Source: Marisimplicoccus sp965655775 (GTDB taxonomy: Bacteria > Bacteroidota > Bacteroidia > Flavobacteriales > Flavobacteriaceae). Taken from it: a stretch of DNA of 64,000 nt. The stretch spans positions 62,001 through 126,000 of the forward strand of contig CBFHHV010000001.1 in assembly GCA_965655775.1 (NCBI GenBank), given 5' to 3'. Shown piece after piece: positions 51,459 through 59,948 of the stretch; the first letter of the stretch is position 1; every line of letters begins with the position of its first letter. The notes below the pieces were generated by a model. The model did not search any database, was not told the DNA's origin, and was given only the letters and a program-made list of their open reading frames with translations. The position numbers and the translations under genes are program-made.

Positions 51459-52807
51459 TAGCCAACTTCTTTTAACATAATTTGAATTCCACTTTTAACT
51501 ATTTCTTGAGCTTCAATTTTTGAAGTACAAGAAAAATCAACTAAACCAAAATCTTCAGGAACAACTTCATAGATACCCAGAGATTCCATTTTTTCAATAT
51601 CTCCTCTCATACATGCTTTGATTAATTGCATAGGGAATATATCCATTGGAAAATATTTTTCCATTTCTCCAGTAACCACTATTGCTCTTTCTTCACCGTT
51701 AAGGTTTGTATTAACCTTCTTTTCACCTCCTAATAACCATGAAAATGAAGTTTTAGAAAAACTAGGAACTGAATTATACAAAAAAGGAAGCCATCCTAAC
51801 ATTCTAAATTGGTTTCCTTCCTTAATTACACTTAGGGTGTTATTATAGAATCCTAAAAAATCTGAATATTGAACTTTAGTTCCCGATAAAGGATCACCAT
51901 TTATAAATCTATAATCTTCTGTATTAGATAATTGTTTTGAATCAACTAAAGAAGAAATAGAGGACCCTATAACAGTATCAAAATACTTAGGATATTTCAA
52001 GGAATCCCCAGACACGGCTACAGTTCTTTTAGGATTATAAATTCCTGTCTTAAAAAAAGATCCAATGTTTGCGAGATCCTCAGGTTTAATTACCCATACT
52101 ATTTCTCCAGAGTTTAATGGATCGATTCGATTGATCTGAAAACTTTCATTTCCTGAAGGATGCGCACCTTTAATTTTATATATATCTACATTCTGAAGAC
52201 TAGTAAAATCACTTTCACAATTGTGAGGGATTGAGAGGTTAATTGGTTTATCAATCAATCTGCTCATAACATTAATACCAGTTTGAAGTTCATCCATTCT
52301 ATTTTTCAAAATAAAAGCATAATCAGCTGCATATGGAGCAGTTGAGTGAATTGATACAAAGATGGATTTTGGAAGCCTATCTGGTCTTGCAATTATATTA
52401 TATGGTCTCTGTCTTATGAAAGCAAGTGAACACGATTCGACAAGTAGTTCTAAAATTTTATCCTTTGTAATATTCGATAGACTTGGTATATTGAAATTAA
52501 CAGTACTATCACCTTCTCTCTTTATTATAATATTTAGGATTTTCCTTTTAGCCCCTCTCACTATCTCAACAATTTTACCGCTTACTGGAGAAGCTATTTT
52601 TATTGATTCGTCACTTTTATCGTGAAAAATTGGTTGACCAAGAGAAACTTGATCACCTTCTCTTAAAAGCATGCGTGGAATTAAACCAAAGAAGTCATCT
52701 GGATTAAGAGCATAATTTAGACTCTTTTTAGCAACTTCAAGATCCATTGAAGCAACTCCTTTAAGATTTAGGCTAGCACCATTTGTAATGCTTATGTCTG
52801 TAGACAT
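51458..52807 (-). CDS. nqrA: Na+-translocating NADH:ubiquinone reductase, subunit A
   Basis: 449-residue peripheral subunit from the ATG at 52807 (TTG at 52810 is also in frame). GLIPRMLLREGDQVSLGQPIF and IASPVSGKIVEIVRGAKRKIL (in part: SPVSGKIVEIVRGAKRK) show the biotinyl-lipoyl-like domain; ISIHSTAPYAADYAF-like (as SIHSTAPYAADYAFIL) and FPMQLIKACMRGDIEKMESLGIYEV follow. First gene of the nqrABCDEF-apbE operon, with a perfect -7 element upstream. Confidence 0.96.
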   Translation of the reverse strand: MSTDISITNGASLNLKGVASMDLEVAKKSLNYALNPDDFFGLIPRMLLREGDQVSLGQPIFHDKSDESIKIASPVSGKIVEIVRGAKRKILNIIIKREGDSTVNFNIPSLSNITKDKILELLVESCSLAFIRQRPYNIIARPDRLPKSIFVSIHSTAPYAADYAFILKNRMDELQTGINVMSRLIDKPINLSIPHNCESDFTSLQNVDIYKIKGAHPSGNESFQINRIDPLNSGEIVWVIKPEDLANIGSFFKTGIYNPKRTVAVSGDSLKYPKYFDTVIGSSISSLVDSKQLSNTEDYRFINGDPLSGTKVQYSDFLGFYNNTLSVIKEGNQFRMLGWLPFLYNSVPSFSKTSFSWLLGGEKKVNTNLNGEERAIVVTGEMEKYFPMDIFPMQLIKACMRGDIEKMESLGIYEVVPEDFGLVDFSCTSKIEAQEIVKSGIQIMLKEVG

Positions 52808-52829
52808 CAATTAATAATAATTTATGTCG

Positions 52830-52837
52830 CAAATTTA
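52830..52837 (-). promoter_or_regulatory. -7 promoter element for the nqr operon (TAAATTTG)
   Basis: Perfect TAnnTTTG, 22 bases before the nqrA ATG in the 112-bp divergent gap with pruA. No -33 TTTG at the right spacing. On the plus strand only the imperfect TAATTTAG near pruA is seen. The rest of the gap is A/T-rich and holds nothing else recognisable. Confidence 0.45.
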
Positions 52838-52919
52838 ATAATAACACATCAAGAAAAAAAAGTATTTTTATTAAAATTATTATCAATTTAATCTAATTTA
52901 GATAATCAAAAATTATGTT

Positions 52920-54545
52920 ATGAATAACTCTACAGTTAATGTTCCAACTCCAGTAAATGAACCCATTAAAAATTATGAGCCCAACAGCCCTGAGAAAGAA
53001 TCAGTCTTAGCAACATATAAAACTCTAAAGGCTTCAACTACTGATGTTAAAATGTGGATTGGAGGGAAGTTTATTGAAAGTTCTAGAACATCAAACATGT
53101 CTCCTCCTCATGATCATAAACATATACTTGGTAAATATTATTTAGCAGAAAAAAAACATGTTGAGATGGCTATAGAATCTGCTCTAGATGCAAAAGAAAA
53201 ATGGGCTAGTATGAGATGGGAAGAAAGAGCAGCAATATTTCTAAAAGCCGCAGATCTTGTTGCAGGTCCATATAGAGATAAAATTAATGCTGCAACTATG
53301 CTAGCTCAGTCAAAAACAATATTTCAAGCTGAGATTGATGCTGCCTGTGAATTAGTTGACTTTCTTAAGTTTAATGTATACAGTATGCAACATATATATA
53401 GTCAACAACCAAAATCAGAATCAGGAGTATGGAATAGATTAGGGTACAGACCACTAGAAGGATTTGTTTATGCTGTAACGCCTTTCAATTTTACTGCTAT
53501 TTCTGGTAATCTTCCAGGCAGTGCTGCAATGATGGGCAATACTGTTGTATGGAAACCTAGTGATCATCAGATATTCTCAGCTAAGATAGTCATAGATGTA
53601 TTTAGAGAAGCTGGCCTTCCCAATGGAGTAATTAATGCAGTTTATGGTGATCCTGAAATGATTACTAATACCATTCTTGAATCTAAATATTTTGCAGGTA
53701 TTCATTTCACTGGATCTACTTCAGTTTTTAAAGGTTTATGGAAAAAGATAGGTGGCAATATTGAAAACTATAATTCTTATCCAAGAATTGTTGGTGAAAC
53801 AGGAGGTAAAGATTTTATTATTGGTCATAAATCTGCAGATGTAGATGAATTTGTTACTGCAGTAATAAGAGGAGCATTTGAATTTCAAGGCCAAAAGTGT
53901 TCAGCAGCATCAAGAGTTTATGTTGCTTCTTCAAAGTCAAAAGAATTTTTTAAGAAGTTAGAAAGTGAGATTGCAAGAATTAAAATGGGTAGCCCAGAGG
54001 ATTTTAAAAATTTTATGACTGCTGTAATTCATGAAGCATCTTTTGATAAACTAGTTGAGGCAATTGAGAATGCAAAATCTGATAAGGATGCTGAGGTAAT
54101 TATTGGAGGTGGCTATGATAAATCAATAGGATATTTTATAGAACCCACAGTAATTAAAACATCAAATCCAAAATACTACTCTATGGAGACAGAATTATTT
54201 GGACCAGTAGTCACAATTTATGAGTATGATGATAATAAATGGGATGAGACCTTAAAGATTGTTGATGAAACTTCTGAATATGCTCTAACTGGTGCAGTTT
54301 TTTGTGAGGACAGATACATACTAAGTGATGCTGTAAACAAATTAAAAAATTGTGCTGGTAATTTCTACATAAATGATAAATGTACTGGAGCAGTTGTTGG
54401 ACAACAACCGTTTGGTGGAGCTCGAGGATCAGGGACAAATGATAAGGCAGGATCCTATCTAAATCTTTTGAGATGGGTTTCGCCTAGATTAATTAAAGAG
54501 GTTTTCGTTCCACCCAAAGACTTCAAATATCCTTTTATGGGTTAA
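52920..54545 (+). CDS. pruA: L-glutamate gamma-semialdehyde dehydrogenase (1-pyrroline-5-carboxylate dehydrogenase)
   Basis: 541-residue aldehyde dehydrogenase oxidising glutamate semialdehyde to glutamate with NAD+, the second step of proline catabolism. Catalytic Cys in EFQGQKCSAASR, general-base Glu in VGETGGKDFIIG, and the C-terminal GARGSGTNDKAGS and SPRLIKEVF typical of the eukaryote-like P5CDH branch. Proline dehydrogenase (putA/prodh) is not in the window. The stop shares TTAA with the convergent peptidylprolyl isomerase. Confidence 0.96.
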   Translation: MNNSTVNVPTPVNEPIKNYEPNSPEKESVLATYKTLKASTTDVKMWIGGKFIESSRTSNMSPPHDHKHILGKYYLAEKKHVEMAIESALDAKEKWASMRWEERAAIFLKAADLVAGPYRDKINAATMLAQSKTIFQAEIDAACELVDFLKFNVYSMQHIYSQQPKSESGVWNRLGYRPLEGFVYAVTPFNFTAISGNLPGSAAMMGNTVVWKPSDHQIFSAKIVIDVFREAGLPNGVINAVYGDPEMITNTILESKYFAGIHFTGSTSVFKGLWKKIGGNIENYNSYPRIVGETGGKDFIIGHKSADVDEFVTAVIRGAFEFQGQKCSAASRVYVASSKSKEFFKKLESEIARIKMGSPEDFKNFMTAVIHEASFDKLVEAIENAKSDKDAEVIIGGGYDKSIGYFIEPTVIKTSNPKYYSMETELFGPVVTIYEYDDNKWDETLKIVDETSEYALTGAVFCEDRYILSDAVNKLKNCAGNFYINDKCTGAVVGQQPFGGARGSGTNDKAGSYLNLLRWVSPRLIKEVFVPPKDFKYPFMG

Positions 54546-55252
54546 TTGATTATTTCAACTTTATTGATGTAGACATTATTTAATGGCCAATCTCTCTCGT
54601 CAGTTGGAAGACCTGCAATTATATCAACAATTTCCATTCCATTAATAACAGTTCCAAAAATTGTATAATTTCCATCCAGGTGATGAGCTCCATCTTTTTT
54701 TTGAACTATAAAAAATTCATAAGGTGATGCCATTTTATATGGATTATCAATTGAACTACTTGGCATACTTACCATACCTCTTTTATGAGTATGTCCCTTA
54801 TTGAAATCATTAGGCAAAAGGTACTTGCCAATCTTTTGTCTTTTTAAAGAAGTTTTAATATTATCGCTGTTTCCTGCTTGTATTACAAAGTCATTAACAA
54901 CTCTATAAAACTGCGTACCTTCAAAATAGTTTGATTTAGTTAAATAAATAAAATTTGATCTATGATAAGGTGTGTTTGAAAATAATAAAACATCTATATC
55001 ACCGTAATTAGTGTATATTCTTATCTTATTCTCTTTGTTATTTTTTTCATATTCAAAAAGAAAATCAATTACATTATCATCTGTTAATTTGAATTCTTCT
55101 TTAATCTCTTGATTTATTACCTCTTCATCTTGATTTGAAATCTCTTCATCTTGATTAATACTTCTAGTCTCAATAGTCTTACTTGTTTTAGTATTGCATC
55201 CAATAAGAATTATTACAGATATTGAGATAAGGAGATGATTAATTAAATTCAT
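54542..55252 (-). CDS. Cyclophilin-type peptidylprolyl isomerase, lipoprotein
   Basis: 236 residues: lipobox LIGC with Cys19, an acidic 60-residue linker, then a single cyclophilin domain (about 80-235). IRIYTNYGDIDVLLF, FYRVVNDFVIQAGNS, KRGMVSMPSS and DGNYTIFGTVINGMEIVD are all seen; the usual second Arg-Phe cluster is partly changed. Probably a periplasmic folding catalyst. Last gene of the long Phe/Tyr operon, 11 bases after rsmG. Confidence 0.9.
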   Translation of the reverse strand: MNLINHLLISISVIILIGCNTKTSKTIETRSINQDEEISNQDEEVINQEIKEEFKLTDDNVIDFLFEYEKNNKENKIRIYTNYGDIDVLLFSNTPYHRSNFIYLTKSNYFEGTQFYRVVNDFVIQAGNSDNIKTSLKRQKIGKYLLPNDFNKGHTHKRGMVSMPSSSIDNPYKMASPYEFFIVQKKDGAHHLDGNYTIFGTVINGMEIVDIIAGLPTDERDWPLNNVYINKVEIIN

Positions 55253-55263
55253 TGTTATTCTAG

Positions 55264-55887
55264 TTAATTAGAGTAAGGGATGAAGACTATCTTTTTTGTT
55301 TTAAAAAAGTCATTTGAAAAAAATTCAGATATTTCAAATATCTTATAATTATTGAAGTTCTTTAGTTCATCTTTCAAGTCTCCACCCTTAAGAGAAATTA
55401 TTCCATTAGGTATATTACTTCTTGATTTTAATTTAATATTCTTATTGACCATTGAATAAAATTCATCCATTTTAGATACGGCTCTCGAAATTATAAAATC
55501 ATACTTTAGGTTATGATTTTCAGCTCTATCATTGACAGTTCTTACATTGGTTAGAGACAACTGTTTAGATATATCTTCTACAACTTTTATTTTTTTTGAA
55601 ATGCTATCTAGTAGTGTAAAATTTACATTTGGGAAAAGAATAGCCAGAGGTATACCTGGTAACCCTCCTCCCGTTCCAACATCAAGAATATTTGAACCGT
55701 CTATGAATTCATGGACCTTAGCAATTGAAAGAGAATGAAGTATATGATTTACATACAGATTATCAATATCTTTTCGAGATATAAGGTTAACTTTTGAATT
55801 CCAACTTTTATATAATTGGATTAAACTATTAAATTTTTTAAGCTGAACCTGAGATATCTTAGAAAAGTGTTTATCGAGATCAATCAA
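55264..55887 (-). CDS. rsmG: 16S rRNA (guanine527-N7)-methyltransferase
   Basis: 207 residues. SAM-binding ILDVGTGGGLPGIPLAI and the LDSISKKIKVVEDI segment define RsmG. It modifies G527 of 16S rRNA. The start is TTG at 55887: it overlaps the preceding aminotransferase stop as TTGA, the equivalent of the common ATGA junction, which supports this start. No ATG is available. Confidence 0.93.
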   Translation of the reverse strand: MIDLDKHFSKISQVQLKKFNSLIQLYKSWNSKVNLISRKDIDNLYVNHILHSLSIAKVHEFIDGSNILDVGTGGGLPGIPLAILFPNVNFTLLDSISKKIKVVEDISKQLSLTNVRTVNDRAENHNLKYDFIISRAVSKMDEFYSMVNKNIKLKSRSNIPNGIISLKGGDLKDELKNFNNYKIFEISEFFSNDFFKTKKIVFIPYSN

Positions 55888-57065
55888 GTTAATAATTCTT
55901 TAATTCTACTAATAGCCTCTTTTATTTGTTCACGTGATGCAGAATATGAAATCCTTATACAATGGGGGTATCCAAAGGCATCTCCGGGGACAGTTGCTAC
56001 ATGAGCTTTTTCAAGAATTAGCATTGATAAATCATTGGCATTACTAACTAAATGCCCATCAAAGGTCTTTCCAAAAAGTTGTGAGACCTCTGGGAAAATA
56101 TAAAAAGCTCCAGACGGAGGCTCCTTCACATTAAAACCATTAATTTGATTTACTAAATCGATAATTAAATCTCGTCTGATTTTAAATTCATCGACCATAT
56201 ATTTTATTCTCTCTGGTGACTCTTCTAGTGCTGTAATAGCTGCTCTTTGCGCAATACAATTTGCACCACTGGTAATCTGGCCTTGCATTTTATTACATGC
56301 CTTAGCTAGAGTCTTTGGAGCTCCAAGGTAGCCTATTCTCCATCCCGTCATTGCAAAGGCTTTCGATATCCCATTTACAGTAACTGTCCTTTCATACATT
56401 CCAGGCAAAGATGCAAAACTTAAACTTTCAACTCCATAATTTATATGTTCATAAATTTCATCTGAAACAACTATTATCTTAGGATACTTCATAAGCACTT
56501 TTGAAAATTCCAGATACTCTTCCTTTGTAAATACAGAACCACTTGGGTTATTAGGTGAGTTGAGCATTACCATTTTAGTTTTATCAGTTATAGCTGATTC
56601 AAGCTGAGCTGCAGTAACCTTATAGTTAGCATTCTCATCAGGATGAACAAAGACTGGAATTCCATCTGCTAGAGAGACCATTGCACTATAACTTACCCAA
56701 TAAGGAGTAGGAATGACTACTTCATCCCCTTTATTTATTAACGACATACATACATTAGCAATTGATTGTTTTGCTCCAGTAGAGACTACAATTTGATCTG
56801 TACTATAATCTAAGTTATTATCTCTTTTAAACTTTTTACAAATTGCTTTTTTTAAATCCAAGTATCCGTCAACTGGAGAATATTTATGATAATTTTCATT
56901 AATAGCATTTACAGCAGCCTCTTTAATATAATCAGGAATGTCAAAGTCTGGCTCACCAGCACTTAAAGTAATAACATCGACTCCTTGATTTTTTAAATCG
57001 TGGGCTTTTGCAGTCATTGCTACAGTTTGAGAGATTGGTAAAGAGTTAATTTTATCTGATAACAT
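55884..57065 (-). CDS. Pyridoxal phosphate-dependent aminotransferase (AspC/AspB-like)
   Basis: 393 residues. LSAGEPDFDIPDYIKEAA, YSPVDGYLDLKKAI, NSPNNPSGSVFTKEEY and NGISKAFAMTGWRIGYLG (PLP-Lys) are typical of the subgroup I-gamma aspartate/aromatic aminotransferases. Its place between DAHP synthase and rsmG in the Phe/Tyr operon makes it the probable final transaminase for Phe and Tyr (phenylpyruvate and 4-hydroxyphenylpyruvate with glutamate or aspartate). That role is inferred from context. Confidence 0.92.
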   Translation of the reverse strand: MLSDKINSLPISQTVAMTAKAHDLKNQGVDVITLSAGEPDFDIPDYIKEAAVNAINENYHKYSPVDGYLDLKKAICKKFKRDNNLDYSTDQIVVSTGAKQSIANVCMSLINKGDEVVIPTPYWVSYSAMVSLADGIPVFVHPDENANYKVTAAQLESAITDKTKMVMLNSPNNPSGSVFTKEEYLEFSKVLMKYPKIIVVSDEIYEHINYGVESLSFASLPGMYERTVTVNGISKAFAMTGWRIGYLGAPKTLAKACNKMQGQITSGANCIAQRAAITALEESPERIKYMVDEFKIRRDLIIDLVNQINGFNVKEPPSGAFYIFPEVSQLFGKTFDGHLVSNANDLSMLILEKAHVATVPGDAFGYPHCIRISYSASREQIKEAISRIKELLT

Positions 57066-57078
57066 TTTTATAAATTAT

Positions 57079-58158
57079 TTATTTAGTATTTTTTTTTTGA
57101 TTATTAATTGACTCTTGATGAATTGCTTTGAAAATTCTTAAAATAAATTCTTCACTTAAACCATGGTCTTCGCCATCTAGAATCATCTTCCCTAAAATTT
57201 CATTCCATCTTTTATTTTGAAGAATAGCCACATTATTCTTGGACTTTAGTTTTCCAATACCTTTAGCAACTTCCATTCTCTTTCCAAGAGTTGTCAATAA
57301 ATTTTGATCAGCTGCATCAATTTGAGACCTTAAGTTATTAAGTTTATTCTGGTAGTCTTCCCCTTGCGATGTTTTATCTCTAATCTTAAGGTCTCTCATT
57401 ATCTCAATTAATCGTTCTGGAGTTACTTGTTGCGCTGCATCACTCCAGGCATTATCAGGGTCCCAATGAGATTCAATCATTAATCCATCATAATTTAGGT
57501 CAAGTGAAGTTTGACTTAAATCAAAAATTAAATCTCTTCTTCCTGCTATGTGAGAGGGGTCACATATTAGTGGAATATCTGGAAAATTATTTTGAAATTC
57601 AACAGCGATTTGCCATTCGGGATTATTCCTATATTTTGATTTATCATAAGATGAAAAACCTCTGTGAATTACTCCAATATTTTTTATATCAGCATTATAT
57701 ATTCTCTCAACACCTCCCATCCATAATGATAGGTCAGGATTTACAGGGTTTTTAATTAAAACTATTTTATCTGTTCCTTTAAGTGCGTCTGCAATTTCTT
57801 GAACAATAAAAGGGCTAACAGTTGATCGAGCTCCTATCCATAATATATCTACATCATGCTCTAGTGCAAGATCAACATGAACAGAATTAGCAACTTCTGT
57901 TGCTAACATGAGTCCTGTTTCTTTTTTAACTTTTTGGAGCCACTTCAAACCAATAGCTCCAACCCCTTCAAACATTCCAGGTCTAGTTCTTGGCTTCCAA
58001 ATTCCAGCACGATATGCAGTTACGTCGCTATCTTTCAATTCATGTGCAATTTTTAAGACTTGTTCCTCAGTCTCAGCACTACATGGGCCAGCTATAACAA
58101 GTGGATGATCTAGATTCATTTGATCAAGCCAGTTACGATATTCTTTTTTATTTTCCAT
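57079..58158 (-). CDS. Bifunctional DAHP synthase / chorismate mutase (type II)
   Basis: 359 residues. The N-terminal TIM-barrel DAHP synthase (about 1-265) has VIAGPCSAETEEQ, RAGIWKPRTRPGMFEG and CDPSHIAGRRDLI for PEP/E4P and metal binding. The C-terminal AroQ chorismate mutase (about 272-350) has LRSQIDAADQNLL and GKLKSKNNV. It makes the first shikimate-pathway intermediate and also the branch-point prephenate; in this family the mutase domain can also serve allosteric control. Third gene in the pheL-pheA-tyrA operon, 6 bases after tyrA. Confidence 0.95.
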   Translation of the reverse strand: MENKKEYRNWLDQMNLDHPLVIAGPCSAETEEQVLKIAHELKDSDVTAYRAGIWKPRTRPGMFEGVGAIGLKWLQKVKKETGLMLATEVANSVHVDLALEHDVDILWIGARSTVSPFIVQEIADALKGTDKIVLIKNPVNPDLSLWMGGVERIYNADIKNIGVIHRGFSSYDKSKYRNNPEWQIAVEFQNNFPDIPLICDPSHIAGRRDLIFDLSQTSLDLNYDGLMIESHWDPDNAWSDAAQQVTPERLIEIMRDLKIRDKTSQGEDYQNKLNNLRSQIDAADQNLLTTLGKRMEVAKGIGKLKSKNNVAILQNKRWNEILGKMILDGEDHGLSEEFILRIFKAIHQESINNQKKNTK

Positions 58159-58164
58159 AATTAC

Positions 58165-59013
58165 TTAATTAATTCCTTTTAATATTTTCTTAATTCCATT
58201 AATTCTCCTCATTTCATCATTTAGATTTTTTTGATCACTGACCTCAATTAATTTTTTAAAATTATTAATATTTAAGATGTATTCATCAAGAGACTCAATA
58301 ATATTTTTTTTATTCTCTACAAATATTGAAGACCACATTTCAGGTGAGCTCTTTGCTAATCTTACCGTTGACTCAAATCCACTACCTGCCATATTATATA
58401 TAGCATGTTCATCATCTTCTTTGTCCATGACTGTCTTACCTAACATAAAAGATGAAATATGTGAAAGATGAGATACATAGGCAATATGTTTATCGTGTTC
58501 TTTTGAATTCATTTTTTTGATACTCATCCCTAATGATTTAATGATTTTTTTTGCATATAATAATAAATTGGGATCTGTTTTTTCAGTATCACATAAAATC
58601 ATAACCTTGTCATTAAATAAGTCTTTTTTTGCTGAATTAGGTCCAGAAAACTCGGTTCCAGCAATTGGATGAGCAGCTAAATAATTCTTTCTGTTTTGAT
58701 TATTCTCAACTGAATTACAGATTTGAAATTTTGTAGAACCTAGATCAATTATTAGTGTTTTACTAGATGTTTTATTCAAGTAGTCAGAAAGTTGTTTCTT
58801 AATTGACTCAACAGGTATAGCAAGAAATAGAAAATCTAATTCAGATATAAATTCTTCATCAAATTTTACATCAATAATTTTATTTTTTAGACAATAACTA
58901 ACTGAATCATCATCTATATCATGACCATAAATTATAATATTATCATATAAATCTTTCAGTTTTAATCCTATCGATCCACCTATTAATCCTAAACCAACTA
59001 TACCAACTTTCAT
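58165..59013 (-). CDS. tyrA: Prephenate dehydrogenase
   Basis: 282 residues. Rossmann GLGLIGGSIGLKL at the N-terminus and the catalytic His in AAHPIAGTEFSGP mark TyrA; DHDIDD-like cofactor residues (HDIDDDS) suggest NAD+ preference. It oxidatively decarboxylates prephenate to 4-hydroxyphenylpyruvate. No chorismate mutase or ACT domain is fused. Start overlaps the pheA stop (ATGA). Confidence 0.95.
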   Translation of the reverse strand: MKVGIVGLGLIGGSIGLKLKDLYDNIIIYGHDIDDDSVSYCLKNKIIDVKFDEEFISELDFLFLAIPVESIKKQLSDYLNKTSSKTLIIDLGSTKFQICNSVENNQNRKNYLAAHPIAGTEFSGPNSAKKDLFNDKVMILCDTEKTDPNLLLYAKKIIKSLGMSIKKMNSKEHDKHIAYVSHLSHISSFMLGKTVMDKEDDEHAIYNMAGSGFESTVRLAKSSPEMWSSIFVENKKNIIESLDEYILNINNFKKLIEVSDQKNLNDEMRRINGIKKILKGIN

Positions 59014-59822
59014 AATTTTTGATATTTATATTCACCAAGTATTTTAAACTCTTGAGCCATAAGTTCAATAATCTTAATTGCTTTTTTATAATTTTCAATT
59101 GAATCAAAAGTAATGTCAACAAAGAATGCATATTTACCTGGTGTTTTAATTACTGGAAGAGATTGGATTTTTGTAAGATTTAAATTACAATCACTCATCA
59201 TATTTAATATTGATGCTAGACTACCTCTTTTATGATCTAGAATAAACTTGAGAGCAGCTTTATTAAAATTTGATATATTTTTCTTATTCTTTTCAACTAT
59301 GACAAATCTTGTCATATTATTTTTAATTGTTTGTATTGAAGAATTCAAAATTTCTAAATCATATATCTCAGCAGCTTCTTTACTAGCTATTGCTGCCGCT
59401 CCATTAATTTGCTTTTCACTGATTTTTTTTGCAGATAAAGCTGTATCCTCACTCTCGATTAGCTTTATATTGGGATATTTAGTAAAAAAATTTGTACACT
59501 GAAGCAATGCCATTGGATGAGAATGAACTTCCCTAATATTATCAATACTTTGACCCGAAAGACACATTAGATTGTGATCAATACTAAGGCTATATTCACC
59601 AGTTATTGACAAATCATATTCATCTATTAAAGCATAATTAGGAAGTATTGACCCAGCTATAGAGTTCTCAATAGCCATCACACCATAATCTGAATCTTCA
59701 TTAATGACAGACTTAACAAGTTTATCAAAAGTTGAACATTCATTTAATTCGAATGAACTAAAGTACTCAGCTGTCACCATATGGTGGAATGATCCTTTTA
59801 TTCCTTGAATTGATACTTTCAT
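59010..59822 (-). CDS. pheA: Prephenate dehydratase
   Basis: 270 residues. KVSIQGIKGSFHH at the start, MAIENSIAGSI, AAIASKEAAEIYDL and NNMTRFVIV (TRF motif) for the dehydratase, followed by an ACT domain (about 187-268) with LNLTKIQSLPV, the position where feedback Phe usually binds. It converts prephenate to phenylpyruvate. The ATG is only two bases after the T-run of the attenuator terminator. First structural gene of the operon controlled by pheL. Confidence 0.96.
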   Translation of the reverse strand: MKVSIQGIKGSFHHMVTAEYFSSFELNECSTFDKLVKSVINEDSDYGVMAIENSIAGSILPNYALIDEYDLSITGEYSLSIDHNLMCLSGQSIDNIREVHSHPMALLQCTNFFTKYPNIKLIESEDTALSAKKISEKQINGAAAIASKEAAEIYDLEILNSSIQTIKNNMTRFVIVEKNKKNISNFNKAALKFILDHKRGSLASILNMMSDCNLNLTKIQSLPVIKTPGKYAFFVDITFDSIENYKKAIKIIELMAQEFKILGEYKYQKL

Positions 59823-59824
59823 AT

Positions 59825-59852
59825 AAAAAAAAAGTCCTGATTTGACAGGACT
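59825..59852 (-). terminator. Attenuator terminator upstream of pheA
   Basis: On the minus strand AGTCCTG (59852-59846), loop TCAAAT, CAGGACT (59839-59833), followed by a run of T (59833-59825). A 7-bp stem plus U-tract is a standard intrinsic terminator, sitting between a leader peptide and the operon it would stop. Its 5' arm also pairs with an upstream segment (see the antiterminator feature). Confidence 0.85.
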
Positions 59853-59904
59853 ATAATATTTTAATTTTTAATTACATAGTTATCCTGCTTTCTGGTCTAG
59901 CAAG
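59846..59904 (-). promoter_or_regulatory. Mutually exclusive protector (1:2) and antiterminator (2:3) hairpins
   Basis: Protector: CTTGCT (59904-59899) pairs with AGCAGG (59889-59884), 6 bp with one G-U, loop 9. Antiterminator: CAGGA (59887-59883) with TCCTG (59850-59846), and CTAT (59879-59876) with ATAG (59854-59851), a 9-bp stem with a 3-base bulge at 59882-59880 that is the leader stop codon TAA. The antiterminator uses bases of both the protector's 3' arm and the terminator's 5' arm, so the three structures compete as in classical trp/phe attenuation. Pairing is read by eye. Confidence 0.7.
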
Positions 59905-59942
59905 TAGAAATAATAGTTGAAGTAAAAATTAAAATTGTTCAT
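59880..59942 (-). CDS. Leader peptide of the Phe/Tyr operon (pheL-like)
   Basis: ATG to TAA, 20 residues: MNNFNFYFNYYFYLLDQKAG. Four Phe (4, 6, 8, 12) and four Tyr (7, 10, 11, 13), all in codons 4-13, just before the protector hairpin arm that overlaps codons 13-15. A ribosome stalled at the last Phe or Tyr codons would cover CTTGCT and free the antiterminator. One that reaches the stop would cover the antiterminator arm and allow termination. Located between a perfect promoter and an intrinsic terminator in front of pheA. Confidence 0.88.
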   Translation of the reverse strand: MNNFNFYFNYYFYLLDQKAG

Positions 59943-59948
59943 TATTTA

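Noticed and set aside
52362..52625. Open frame of 87 codons antisense to nqrA
   Set aside because: No start context, no family resemblance and complete overlap with nqrA; shadow frame.
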